DNA from: CAYOHP01 sp964403795 [NCBI: uncultured bacterium] | GTDB taxonomy: Bacteria; Muiribacteriota; UBA6191; CAZXTJ01 | DNA: 64,000 bases | Reading direction: 5' to 3' | NCBI GenBank assembly: GCA_964403795.1 | Contig: CAYOHP010000005.1 | Location: 1 to 64,000, forward strand | Translations under genes and position numbers: made by a program | Part shown: positions 34,971 to 43,862 of the stretch, piece after piece | Layout of the letters: the number at the start of each line of letters is the position of its first letter | Numbering within the stretch: position 1 is the stretch's first letter | Notes under the pieces: model-generated | Databases searched by the model: none | Told to the model about the DNA's origin: nothing | The model's input: only the letters and a program-made list of their open reading frames with translations

Positions 34971-36572
34971 ATGGCTGGAGAACACGCGGAGGAACCGGAC
35001 GACACCCGCCGGCTGGGGATCGACATCCTGATCTCCCTCGGGGTGATCCTCGCCATGGTGGCCTGGAGCCGGTACTTCCACACCGAGCCGGCCCTCCTGG
35101 GCAGGGACGCCAGGTCCGTCCTGGCCATGCTGGCCTCTCTCGGTCTGTTCCAGGCCTCGGGAGGCTGGCTCTACAGCTACGAGACCCGGATCGGCCCCCT
35201 CCAGATCTCCAGGTTCGTCACGGCCGCGGCCGGGATCTACCTGCTCGCCGGTGCCTGGTGGGACCTGGTCACCCTGCTCCACCTCCCGGTCTTCCCGCTC
35301 GGTTTCGTGGCCTTCGGGGCCGTCGCCCTCTCGGGAAGCCTGTGGAGCGAGTCCATGCTGCTCGCCATGCTCGGAGCCGAGCTGGTAGACCAGGTGGCGG
35401 CCTTCTCGCTGGCGGCGTGGCTCGGCCTGGGCGGCGGCTACGGAGGCGAGGCGGTGTGGGCCCATATCGCGGTGGCCATGCTGGAGATGCCGCTGGGATT
35501 GGCACTGGCCCGGAGGTACCGCCGGTCGCTGGGGCTCGGGATCCTGGTCAACGGCGGCTACTCGCTCCTCTGGGGCTTCCTGGTCGCGGGAGCCCATGGT
35601 CCCGTCCTCCTCGGCCGCGAGAGCTGGACCTGGATCTCGTTCGCCTTCTTCGCCCTGGCCCTTGCCACCAGCATCCTGATCGTCCGGCTGGTCGCGTCCC
35701 TGAAGGACCGGTCGTCCTTCGACCTCTCCTCCCGGACCATCATCCTCACCGTCAGCTACATCCTGGGCTGGGCCGGGATCCCCAACGAGATCTCCTTCCT
35801 CGCCGCCATGATGGCCTACTGGGCGCTCGCGTCCTCCGGCATCCTCGAGCCTCGCCAGGAGGGCGGCGAGACCCTGGAGCTCGACGGGGACGATCCCGAA
35901 GCGCTCCAGCGCCTGCTGATCGCACGGCTCACCCCGGACCCCTCGGCGGCGCGGCCCGAGCCCGACACCCAGGGTCGATGGCTGCTCGCCCACCAGGTCT
36001 CGATCCTGGCGATCTACCTGCTGGCCGGTACCGCGGGAATGCTCAACACCCGCTGGCTCGCCTCGCCCGACCTCTTCCGCATGCCGATCCCGTCGACCTG
36101 GCTCGAACCCGAGGTGCATGCCGTGGTCGAGGAGATCGAGCTGGCCGAGGGGCTACCCAGGGGTGCGGCGATCGACGCATGGCTCGAGCCCTCCGAGGCG
36201 AGCGGGAGCAAGATCGCCTTCTCCCGCATGGTGGTAGTGCCGCGCGGGGCTCCCCCTCCCGAGGGGATGCCGGCCGACGGCTGCTGGAAGATCCCCGGGA
36301 GGACCTACGACTACCTGAGGACCGATGGCGTCCGGCGTCGGGGCGTCACCGTGACCGGACGTTTCAGCTTCGAGCTCCCGGCCTCGTGGGTCACCGACCT
36401 GAAGGGCGGGGAGACCCTGGTCTTCCGCCGCGGGGCGTTGGGTATGGCCTTCCCGCATCGCATCGAACCGGCCCCGCCATCGCCCCCGGACGACCCGGAC
36501 GACCCGGACGACCCGGGCGAGGACACCGACGGGACCCGGGCGGCCGCGAGCGGCTGGCTCGGGAGACCCTGA
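34971..36572 (+). CDS. polytopic membrane protein with C-terminal soluble domain, unknown
   Basis: The 533 residues have about nine membrane segments (between about 17 and 285) and a tenth near 345. A soluble domain of about 170 residues follows, probably periplasmic (VHAVVEEIELAEG, RTYDYLRTDGVRRRG). The C-terminus carries tandem D-P-D units (about 505-514). I recognise no transporter or enzyme motif. It ends 21 bases from the convergent second pseudokinase. Confidence 0.7.
   Translation: MAGEHAEEPDDTRRLGIDILISLGVILAMVAWSRYFHTEPALLGRDARSVLAMLASLGLFQASGGWLYSYETRIGPLQISRFVTAAAGIYLLAGAWWDLVTLLHLPVFPLGFVAFGAVALSGSLWSESMLLAMLGAELVDQVAAFSLAAWLGLGGGYGGEAVWAHIAVAMLEMPLGLALARRYRRSLGLGILVNGGYSLLWGFLVAGAHGPVLLGRESWTWISFAFFALALATSILIVRLVASLKDRSSFDLSSRTIILTVSYILGWAGIPNEISFLAAMMAYWALASSGILEPRQEGGETLELDGDDPEALQRLLIARLTPDPSAARPEPDTQGRWLLAHQVSILAIYLLAGTAGMLNTRWLASPDLFRMPIPSTWLEPEVHAVVEEIELAEGLPRGAAIDAWLEPSEASGSKIAFSRMVVVPRGAPPPEGMPADGCWKIPGRTYDYLRTDGVRRRGVTVTGRFSFELPASWVTDLKGGETLVFRRGALGMAFPHRIEPAPPSPPDDPDDPDDPGEDTDGTRAAASGWLGRP
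36482..36520 (+). repeat. short tandem repeat coding for Asp-Asp-Pro units
   Basis: The nine-base unit CCGGACGAC occurs about three times in tandem and encodes PDD steps in the acidic tail of the membrane protein. Confidence 0.5.
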
Positions 36573-36593
36573 GCCCGACCCGGGAGCACCCGC

Positions 36594-38006
36594 CTACTTC
36601 CCGGCCGTCACCAGCACGTAGTGGTCGAGGATCCGGCAGGAGGCCTGCGGCTGTCTGCGGAACCGGGTGCGGAGGTCGACGAGCTGGCGTAGCCCCACCC
36701 TGCGCTCCCCGGGCGCCCTCCCCATCACGATCGTCTCCAGGCGCCGCCAGCGGGCATCGAAGGTCTCCGAGGTCGTCGGTCCCTCCAGATGGAGCCGCCG
36801 CAACGGCTCGGGGATCGCAGGACCGAGATCGAGGATCGGCGGAGGAGGGCGCACCCCGGTCTCGGCCGGGATCGACGTCGCCGGGGCTCGCACACCCGGG
36901 CTCCCGCCGGCGACTCCCGGCTCCCTCGACCCAGGTCGTGGCGAACCGCCCGGGGGAGACGCGACAGGCCCCGCCAGCGGTCGCCCCACCACCACGGGCG
37001 GCGCCGGGTCTCCCGCAGGACGGGTCCACCGCTTCACCATCACCAGCGCGAGCAGGACGCCGCAGAGAGCCGCGACCAGCCGTCCCGGGGTGACCGGCGA
37101 AGCCTCGGGATGACCGGGGGCGGGAAGCAGGGAGCGGACCGGGAGGTCCGTCGAATCCAGGGTCCGGGCCGCGTCCCCGGCCGTGGCGTCGGGAGTGCTC
37201 CCCGGTCCCGCGGGAGGAACCTCGTCCGGAGCCTCGTCCCGGGGCTCCAGGACCGGCACCGCCACCACCGCCTCGAGGGCCAGGGCCAATGCCTCGGAAC
37301 TCTGCCAGCCCTCCTCGGCTCGGGAGCGGAGCCCTTCCGCCACCACCTCCAGGGCCGAATCCAGCCGGCGGGATCCGGTGGACTTCCCGCCGGGAGCCGC
37401 GGCCATCGAAGGCGCGGCACCGGCGAGCAGCTCGTGGAGCACCCAGGAGAGGCGGTAGATGTCGGCCCGCACCCCTTCGAAGCCCCTGGGGAGAGGCACC
37501 ACCTTCCCGCTGAACTCGGTGGCCGCGTCTTCGAAGACGGGGAACCAGGCGAAGTAGGGAAAACCTCGTCGCTGGTCCCAGAACACCGTGTCCGAGGCGA
37601 TCGCTCCATGGACCATTCCGGCCGCGTGCATGGTGCGGAGCGCCTGGGCCAGGCCGGCCGCGCCCCGGATCCGGTCGACCTCGTCGAGCCTCGTCACCTC
37701 GCTCTTCGAGAGCAGGTAGAGGAGCGAGACCGAATCCCGGGGGATGGCGGTGACGTAGCCCTTCTGGCCCTCGACCCCGAAGTCGAGGACGCTCAGGATG
37801 TTGGGATGATCGAGAGCCGCCAGCTCCCGCATGCGCCGGACGAAGGTGCGCTCGTCCTCGCTCCCGGGCAGGAGCAGCCGACCGTGCAGGCGCAGCTCGA
37901 CCGGCCGCTCCAGCAAGGCCTCGGTCGCCTGGTAGACGACCCATGTGCCCTTGGTGAATCGGGCGGTCTCGAGCCGGAACTTCCCGAAGACGACGGGCTT
38001 GCTCAC
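36594..38006 (-). CDS. membrane pseudokinase with C-terminal ETFDxRW domain (paralog 2)
   Basis: The 470 residues match paralog 1 (28418-29830) in plan and length. The kinase-like fold (about 5-255) lacks the catalytic lysine (ERPVELRLHG), reads HGA for HRD and has no DFG (YFAWFP). One membrane helix (RLVAALCGVLLALVMVKRW) lies at about 330. A Pro-rich linker follows, then the tail SETFDARWRRLE. I chose GTG 38006 because TACGCT ends six bases before it; an ATG at 38027 would add seven residues. A scaffold or ligand-sensing role is inferred from lost catalysis. Confidence 0.75.
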   Translation of the reverse strand: MSKPVVFGKFRLETARFTKGTWVVYQATEALLERPVELRLHGRLLLPGSEDERTFVRRMRELAALDHPNILSVLDFGVEGQKGYVTAIPRDSVSLLYLLSKSEVTRLDEVDRIRGAAGLAQALRTMHAAGMVHGAIASDTVFWDQRRGFPYFAWFPVFEDAATEFSGKVVPLPRGFEGVRADIYRLSWVLHELLAGAAPSMAAAPGGKSTGSRRLDSALEVVAEGLRSRAEEGWQSSEALALALEAVVAVPVLEPRDEAPDEVPPAGPGSTPDATAGDAARTLDSTDLPVRSLLPAPGHPEASPVTPGRLVAALCGVLLALVMVKRWTRPAGDPAPPVVVGRPLAGPVASPPGGSPRPGSREPGVAGGSPGVRAPATSIPAETGVRPPPPILDLGPAIPEPLRRLHLEGPTTSETFDARWRRLETIVMGRAPGERRVGLRQLVDLRTRFRRQPQASCRILDHYVLVTAGK

Positions 38007-38012
38007 GGGAAG

Positions 38013-38018
38013 AGCGTA
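38013..38018 (-). promoter_or_regulatory. -10 box TACGCT of pseudokinase 2, leaderless type
   Basis: On the minus strand the box is followed by CTTCCC and the GTG start. The spacing is identical to that at 21407 and 23203. The rest of 38019-38211 is a divergent intergenic region with no other clear signal. Confidence 0.5.
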
Positions 38019-38211
38019 GCCCGGCACCCGGTGATCGCGAATCCGCGACGGTCCACCCCGGTTGTGGCTAGCCGATTATCCGCTCCCTCGCGGCCGACCT
38101 GCCCCCGGGAGGCCCAGGATCCGCTCTGGATCCACCATGGCACGGTCCCTGCAGCCTTCCCCCTCGCTCGGTTCGAACTGTCCCGGATCGGGGACAGCGG
38201 GAAGGAATCCC

Positions 38212-40770
38212 ATGGTCCGTCGCCACTCCAGGAGCAGGTCCTCGAGCCTGCTCCTCGTCTGTGCCCTCGCCTCGGCCTTCGCTCCGCTCCACGCCCAGTT
38301 CCTGGGCATGGGCGACGAGACCGGCCTTCCTCCTCCCGCCGAGGTCCAGGCGGTCGTTCCGGTGGTGGAGGCCAACCCCGGCGAGCCGCTGCCCCAGGGC
38401 CCGGCCCAGCCGGTGGCGGGGGAAGCACCCCGGCCCGAGCAGCCCGCCCCGGTCGAGCCCGAGGCCCCGCCCGTCCGGGCCACCGTGTGGGAGCCGGCCC
38501 GCCGCCCCTTCGTGATGGGCCAGGACAACATCGGCTTCGCCAACCCCGGAGGCGCGGTCCAGATCGCCGGCATGTCGGGCAACTGCTACACGATGGCGGT
38601 GGTCGCCAAGCTCTTCTACCAGGCGGCCCGCTACCAGGCCCAGCTCGGTCAGGGCGAGACCCGCGGCTTCGACCGGCGGGAGCTCGCCGCCGCCCTTCGG
38701 GCCCGGGATTTCCCGGCCACCGCCTTCCCGGTGCGCGGCTACGCCTCCCTCTTCGAACTCTCCGACGCCCGCAGCCTCTCCGGTCCCGAGGCCTTCATGG
38801 ACCAGGCCTCCCGCCATCGCACCGGGCTCCGGGCCGATCCGCCCGACGAGACCGCCCCCGCCAACGCCGACAGCCTGGTCGAGCTCTACCGGGTCATCAC
38901 CACCATCCACTACCTGCACTACATCCAGAACCAGGCCCAGTCCCTGGTCGGTAGCCTGCTGCGCCACGCCCGGGTGGGTGCCGACGCGGTGCCGCGGGTC
39001 CAGGCCGCCACCATCGCCCGCTTGAAGGAGACCCTCCCCACGGGGGAGCTGGGCGTGCTCTGCATGTTCAATCCCGACCCCAAGGTGGTCTTCGGCCACG
39101 TGGTGCTGGCCTACAAGGTGGTCGAGGAGGAGGGTGCGCCCCACACCGACATCTACGTCTACGAGGACAACCAGGTCTACGACCGGAACACTCCCGAGAC
39201 CATCCTCCGGGTGGAGCGGGCCACCGGCAAGTTCGAGTACTGGGAGAAGTCCCCCCGGGGCGTCCCCCAGCGCCAGGGCAACGGCAACCCGGGCTACAGC
39301 TTCTGGAACCCGGACACCATGAACCTCCTGCTCATGCCCGACTCCAACGCCGACCCCGCCCAGCGCGAGGAGCTCGCCCGGAAGCTCGAGGCCAGCGACG
39401 AGGCCACCGCCTATGTGCAGGCCAGCGGCGACCTGATCGGCAACCTCACCCGTCGTCCGCCTCCCGGCTGGTACCGGGGCCAGGGCCAGGTGCCCCCGGT
39501 CCGGGACGAGCCCGCCCAGGGCGGCAACCCCGAACGGCTCACCGAGTCGTCGCTCGGCAACGACATCCGGACGTTCGTGCTGGCGCTCCAGCGCTCCAAC
39601 CGCCACCTCGGCGTGCGACCTCCCTTCCTCCGGGGCGAGCCGCTTCCCGAGGACGCCACCACCGCCCAGTTGAACACCTACCTCGAGGCCAACACCGACG
39701 CGGTGGTGCGCAACCTCTTCCCCTACGTTCTGCCCGAGGGCCTGTCCCTCTCCGACACCCGGCTCCGGGTCGACGAGACCGATCCCAACCGGGCCTCGCT
39801 CTGGACCACCCTGGTGATCGAGCAGCGGACCCCCATCGACCGGATCCTCAGGGAGGTGGAGTCGAGTTTCCTCTTCGCCCGGGACCCCAAGGTAGCCGCC
39901 CTGGTACGAGGCGCCTCGGGCGTGTTCGCGGGAGAGAAGATCACCCTGAAGCTGCGCTTCTCGCTGGTCAAGGGCGAGACCCCGGCGGCGCTCCGGGAGA
40001 AGGTCGGACGCTTCGCCCCGGTCCCCAACCTCGACGGCAGCCACGCCATCATCGGGGACCTCCAGGCCGGGACCTACGACCCCGCCGAGAGCGACCATCG
40101 CATCGAGATCGCGGAGCGGATCCTGGCCCGGTCCCTCACCGCGGCCCTCCGGTCCCAGGGTGCCTTCACCAAGCAGAGCTTCTCCTACTCGGTCGGCTTC
40201 GCCGACCACACCTCCGACTTCACCCTGCGGAGTGCCGGCCTCGACACCCAGACCCGTTCGCTGGTCCTCACCGCCGGCTTCGGCGGCTTCCTCGGGTTCA
40301 ACCCCTTCTGGGACGACTACGGGTCCGGCTACTCGAGCCGGGAGCCGATGCAGGCCAGGCTCAACGTCACCAAGGCCACCGGCAAGAACGTGTTCCGGGT
40401 AAGCGCCAGCGCCTCCGGACAGGTCTCGTTCTCGGACGGGGTGACGAGCTTCCTGATCGACAAGGCCATCGAGGCGGTGAACCTGGTGCTCGGGCTGTTC
40501 CTCCCGCAGATCCAGACCGCGGCCTCGGGCTTCGTCTCGGCCCAGCTCGGACGCTTCGTGACCTTCGCCAACGGCACCAGCCTGACCTTCGGCCGCCCTG
40601 GGGTCACCTCCCGCGGCGGCGTGGTCAGCCTCTGGCTCCCGATCAACGCCTTCGACATCGACGTGGGTGCGACCATCACCACCCTGTTCGGGAGCCGGGC
40701 CCCGATGGAGGTGAAGGACATCCGCTTCACCACCGATCGGCTGGTGCTCCTCACCTCGAACGACGGGTGA
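38212..40770 (+). CDS. large secreted papain-like (BtrH/C39-like) protein, unknown
   Basis: The 852-residue protein has a signal peptide (1-28) and a Pro-rich spacer (38-95). A papain-like domain follows with C125 in GNCYTMAVVAKLF, H296 in FGHVVLAYKV and D319-N320 in YVYEDNQVYD. This Cys-His-Asp/Asn order and the GNCYxMA motif fit papain-like peptidases. The C-terminal half (about 430-852) is unrecognised and beta-rich (GFADHTSDFTLRSAG, TLFGSRAPMEVKDIRF). GAAGGA lies upstream of the ATG at 38212. It stands alone, divergent from pseudokinase 2, and ends at a perfect palindrome. Confidence 0.78.
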   Translation: MVRRHSRSRSSSLLLVCALASAFAPLHAQFLGMGDETGLPPPAEVQAVVPVVEANPGEPLPQGPAQPVAGEAPRPEQPAPVEPEAPPVRATVWEPARRPFVMGQDNIGFANPGGAVQIAGMSGNCYTMAVVAKLFYQAARYQAQLGQGETRGFDRRELAAALRARDFPATAFPVRGYASLFELSDARSLSGPEAFMDQASRHRTGLRADPPDETAPANADSLVELYRVITTIHYLHYIQNQAQSLVGSLLRHARVGADAVPRVQAATIARLKETLPTGELGVLCMFNPDPKVVFGHVVLAYKVVEEEGAPHTDIYVYEDNQVYDRNTPETILRVERATGKFEYWEKSPRGVPQRQGNGNPGYSFWNPDTMNLLLMPDSNADPAQREELARKLEASDEATAYVQASGDLIGNLTRRPPPGWYRGQGQVPPVRDEPAQGGNPERLTESSLGNDIRTFVLALQRSNRHLGVRPPFLRGEPLPEDATTAQLNTYLEANTDAVVRNLFPYVLPEGLSLSDTRLRVDETDPNRASLWTTLVIEQRTPIDRILREVESSFLFARDPKVAALVRGASGVFAGEKITLKLRFSLVKGETPAALREKVGRFAPVPNLDGSHAIIGDLQAGTYDPAESDHRIEIAERILARSLTAALRSQGAFTKQSFSYSVGFADHTSDFTLRSAGLDTQTRSLVLTAGFGGFLGFNPFWDDYGSGYSSREPMQARLNVTKATGKNVFRVSASASGQVSFSDGVTSFLIDKAIEAVNLVLGLFLPQIQTAASGFVSAQLGRFVTFANGTSLTFGRPGVTSRGGVVSLWLPINAFDIDVGATITTLFGSRAPMEVKDIRFTTDRLVLLTSNDG

Positions 40771-40810
40771 CCCGAGGCCCCGGCGTCCGGCTGCCCACCT
40801 CCCGATCGCG

Positions 40811-40840
40811 AAGCCGCCGGGGCCCGGGCCCCGGCGGCTT
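40811..40840. terminator. bidirectional terminator-like perfect palindrome
   Basis: The 30 bases are perfectly self-complementary (15-base arms, AAGCCGCCGGGGCCC and its complement). A run of CCTCTCTCCC follows on the right. It lies between the convergent secreted-protein and isomerase genes. The A's on one side and T's on the other give short U ends in both directions, as in a two-way intrinsic terminator. Confidence 0.7.
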
Positions 40841-40881
40841 CCTCTCTCCCCACGGGCCGAGGGGCCCGCAGGGCGCGAGGG

Positions 40882-41898
40882 CTACTTCACCCAGCCCGCC
40901 TGGCCCTTGGGCTTGAAGTCGAGCAGCTCGACCTCGAAGATCAGGATCGAATGGGCCGGGATCAGCCCGCCGCCCACCGACCGCGACCCGTAGGCCAGCT
41001 CGGCCGGGATCACCAGGGTGCGCTTCTCGCCCTTCTCCATGTCGAGGAAGGCCTCGTCCCACCCCTTGATGACCTGCCCCATGCCCACGTCGAACTCGAA
41101 GGGCTCGTTGCGCTTGAGCGAGCTGTCGAACACCTTGCCGCTCACCAGGCGTCCCTCGTAATGGGCTCGTACCTTGTCGCCCCGGGCCGGCTTGCCGCCG
41201 CTGCCCGCCGCCTTCTTCACGTAGCGCAGTCCGCTGGCCGTCTTCACGGTCCCGGGCACCAGCGTGTCGAGATCCGGCTCCGAAGCCTTCTTTCGCTTGT
41301 CCTTCAGCCGGTCGAAGCTCGCCTGGTCGGCGACGAACCCCTCGGCCTGCTTGCCGACCCGCAGGATCTCGAGCTTGTCGAGCTTGTCGCCCTTGGCGAT
41401 CTTGTTCACCACATCCTGGCCCTCGATGACCCGGCCGAACACCGTGTGCTTGCCATCGAGCCATTCGGTCGCCTTGTGGGTGATGAAGAACTGGCTGCCA
41501 TTGGTGCCCGGCCCGGCGTTGGCCATCGAGAGCACCCCGGGGCCGTCGTGCTTCAGGCCGGTGTCCACCTCGTCCTCGAACCGGTAGCCGGGGCTCCCGG
41601 TCCCCGTGCCGAGCGGACAGCCGCCCTGGATCATGAAATCCGCGATCACCCGGTGGAAGGTCAGCCCGTCGTAGAACCGGCCCGGGCGGGTCGCCGAGGT
41701 CATCTTGCCCTCGGCCAGGGCCACGAAGTTGGTGACCGTGAGCGGGGTCTTCTCCGCCTCCAGGCGACAGACGATCTTCCCCTTCGAGGTATGGAACAGG
41801 GCGTAGAGCCCGTCGGGGTAGGCCGCCAGGCAGGGTGCCAGGGCCAGGGCGAGGAAGGCGGCCAGCACGGTCTCGGACTTCGATCGGATCGGATCCAT
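40882..41898 (-). CDS. secreted dual-family immunophilin (cyclophilin-FKBP)
   Basis: A 338-residue peptidyl-prolyl isomerase with a signal peptide (1-25), so it works in the periplasm or outside. Residues about 32-182 form a cyclophilin ([13 protein letters not shown] with R83, NGSQFFIT at 133-140). A charged linker (about 190-215) follows. Residues about 225-328 form an FKBP domain ([20 protein letters not shown] at 277-285, LAYGSR). Cyclophilin-then-FKBP proteins are known as dual-family immunophilins but are uncommon. The start is 15 bases after the alpha/beta hydrolase stop, so it is co-transcribed with that gene and pseudokinase 3. Confidence 0.92.
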   Translation of the reverse strand: MDPIRSKSETVLAAFLALALAPCLAAYPDGLYALFHTSKGKIVCRLEAEKTPLTVTNFVALAEGKMTSATRPGRFYDGLTFHRVIADFMIQGGCPLGTGTGSPGYRFEDEVDTGLKHDGPGVLSMANAGPGTNGSQFFITHKATEWLDGKHTVFGRVIEGQDVVNKIAKGDKLDKLEILRVGKQAEGFVADQASFDRLKDKRKKASEPDLDTLVPGTVKTASGLRYVKKAAGSGGKPARGDKVRAHYEGRLVSGKVFDSSLKRNEPFEFDVGMGQVIKGWDEAFLDMEKGEKRTLVIPAELAYGSRSVGGGLIPAHSILIFEVELLDFKPKGQAGWVK

Positions 41899-41912
41899 GG
41901 AGCGTCCCCTCC

Positions 41913-42764
41913 TCAGGGACGGGGGTCGTGGCGCTCGGATCCTACACCCGTGCCGGCGGCCCCGACACCGTGCCTCGACAGCACCGCCACCAGGGCGTCG
42001 AGGGCATCGGCGTGTACGAAGTGACCGGCCTCGGGGAGGGTCTCCACCACGACCCCCGCGGCCCGGTAGCGGTCGACCGCCTGGTCGGGGACGAACGGGC
42101 TCCGTCCGCCACGCACGCACAGCGCCACCGGGCACGGATCGGTCTCGACCCGCGGCCAGAGGTCGACCGCACTCCAACGAGGCTGGGCCTCGGCCAGGGC
42201 GGTCCGGTCGATCCGCCACACCAGGGTCTCACCCGGGCCCCGCACCAGGTTCATGAGCAGCCAGTCCGCCATGGGCCGCGAGACCCCCGCCGCCATGAGC
42301 CCGGATCGGGCCTCGTCCCGGCTCGGCGGGGACTCGGGCAGCGCCACCAGCGCTTCGACCACCGAGTGGATCTCGGTCCGCCAGGTGAGCGGCCCGGGGG
42401 CGATGTCGAGGAGCACGACGGGAGGGAGCCGTCCGGGATGGCGAGCCGCAGCCGACAAGGCCACCCTGCCTCCCAGCGAATGGCCCACCAGGCGAGGGCG
42501 AGTGCCGGGCCAGCCGTCCTCGAGCGCACCCGCGACCAGCTCGGCCAGGTCGTCGAGGGTGGCGTCCGCGGCCAGGGGCGGAGAGCGCCCGTGGCCGGGG
42601 AGGTCCAGGAGCACGGCCGGGGGTCCCGAGCCTTCCGGCACGAGTCTGCGCGCCAGGCTGGCGAGGTTCCTCCCGGATCCCAGGAAGCCATGGAGGAAGA
42701 CCAGCGGGTCGCCCTCCCCGGCGGTCGCGATCTCGTGGTGGAGCCCGCCGGGCACGAGGCTCAT
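41913..42764 (-). CDS. alpha/beta hydrolase (YbfF/menH-like)
   Basis: A 283-residue serine hydrolase: [13 protein letters not shown] (oxyanion region, about 21-33), [10 protein letters not shown], nucleophile elbow GHSLGGR (about 94-100), and histidine in EAGHFVHAD near residue 249. It resembles YbfF esterases and MenH; menaquinone genes are absent nearby, so the substrate is open. The ATG overlaps the pseudokinase stop (ATGA). PPIase follows by 14 bases. Confidence 0.88.
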   Translation of the reverse strand: MSLVPGGLHHEIATAGEGDPLVFLHGFLGSGRNLASLARRLVPEGSGPPAVLLDLPGHGRSPPLAADATLDDLAELVAGALEDGWPGTRPRLVGHSLGGRVALSAAARHPGRLPPVVLLDIAPGPLTWRTEIHSVVEALVALPESPPSRDEARSGLMAAGVSRPMADWLLMNLVRGPGETLVWRIDRTALAEAQPRWSAVDLWPRVETDPCPVALCVRGGRSPFVPDQAVDRYRAAGVVVETLPEAGHFVHADALDALVAVLSRHGVGAAGTGVGSERHDPRP

Positions 42765-43762
42765 CCCAGGCCGAGGAGCAGCTTCACCTGGGCGCCGAAA
42801 TTCTCCAGCACCTCGGGGCGCTTGATCACGAGGTAGGCGATCTCGAGGAAGAGGATGAGCAGGACCATGCGCAGCGCCCACGGCCACTCCCGATAGCGGA
42901 CCCTGCCCACCAGCTTGATCCCCGGATCCTCGCCGGCAGCCACCAGGTCGAGGGCCCGTTTCACGAAGGCCGCGCCCGGGAAGCGGTCGCCCGGGGTCTT
43001 CTCCAGGCACTTCAGGATCACCCGGTCGAGCCCCGCCGGGACCTCCCCAGCGATGCTCGACGGGACGAAGGGAGGCGCACCCATGACCGCCTCGGCCAGC
43101 TCCTCCCGCGTCTCCCCGGCGAACGGGTTCTCGTCGGTGAGGAGCCGGTAGCCGATCGCCCCGAGGGCATAGACGTCGGAGGCCGATCCATGGCTGCCGG
43201 GATGGAGCACCCGTTCGGGTGCCAGGTACGGGTGCACCCTGCCCAGGGCCTCCTTGAGCGAAGCCTTGGCCTCGCCGCCCGCACTCCGCTCCCGCGCCAG
43301 GCGTTTCACCAAGACCCGTCCGAAGCCCGCCAGCCGGAGCTTCCCCTCGCCGTCGACGAAGAGGTCCTCCGGGAAGATCTCCCCGTGGAACCAGCCCGCC
43401 TCGTGGAGCGGGAGGAGGATGTCCACGAGCGAACCGAGGAGTCTGGTGGTGTCGGCGATCGGAAGCGGCCCGCCGCCGCGGACGGCCACGATCTCCGGGA
43501 GGCAGGCCCCTCCGGGATCGCGGCTCGCCACCCAGACCCCTCCCGCCGGGTCGTGTCCGGCCGCCAGGGGCTCGACCAGCTGGGACGCCAGGGCACCACC
43601 GCCGCGCCAGGGACCTTCGAAGCCACCCGGGGGCGGTACCGCTTCCGGCCCCAGGCCATGGAGGCGCTCCACCAGCACGTCGCCCAGCTCGGGATGGCGG
43701 GCGCGCCCGATCTCGATCGGCCCGTACGCCGCCAGGCTCCGGAACTCCGCGATCGCACTCAT
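42761..43762 (-). CDS. membrane pseudokinase with retained APE motif (paralog 3)
   Basis: The 333 residues hold a kinase-like fold with a degenerate N-lobe. HRD reads HGE (126-128) and DFG reads AGFG (145-148), but APERV (181-185) and DVYALGAIGYRLLT (197-210) of the C-lobe remain. One membrane helix (about 302-321) anchors it near the C-terminus with almost no tail, so it lacks the ETFDxRW domain of the other two. AGGGGG precedes the ATG at 43762. It is the first gene of the pseudokinase-hydrolase-isomerase operon. Confidence 0.78.
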   Translation of the reverse strand: MSAIAEFRSLAAYGPIEIGRARHPELGDVLVERLHGLGPEAVPPPGGFEGPWRGGGALASQLVEPLAAGHDPAGGVWVASRDPGGACLPEIVAVRGGGPLPIADTTRLLGSLVDILLPLHEAGWFHGEIFPEDLFVDGEGKLRLAGFGRVLVKRLARERSAGGEAKASLKEALGRVHPYLAPERVLHPGSHGSASDVYALGAIGYRLLTDENPFAGETREELAEAVMGAPPFVPSSIAGEVPAGLDRVILKCLEKTPGDRFPGAAFVKRALDLVAAGEDPGIKLVGRVRYREWPWALRMVLLILFLEIAYLVIKRPEVLENFGAQVKLLLGLG

Positions 43763-43784
43763 GCAGGACCCCCTGGACGGACCC

Positions 43785-43790
43785 ACAGTA
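43785..43790 (-). promoter_or_regulatory. -10 box TACTGT of the pseudokinase 3 operon
   Basis: On the minus strand TACTGT is followed by a 22-base leader with AGGGGG and then the ATG. No clear -35 box is visible. Confidence 0.35.
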
Positions 43791-43862
43791 GACCCGTCCA
43801 CGCCCCGGGGAACATCCTCGGTTCCGGTCGGCCCCTCCCGGACTCCGCCCCCACGACCCCCC

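Noticed and set aside
29838-36520. Short tandem repeats as possible CRISPR or phase-variation arrays
   Set aside because: The units lie inside coding frames and encode Gly or Asp-Pro runs; they lack spacers. All keep the frame in multiples of three or nine.
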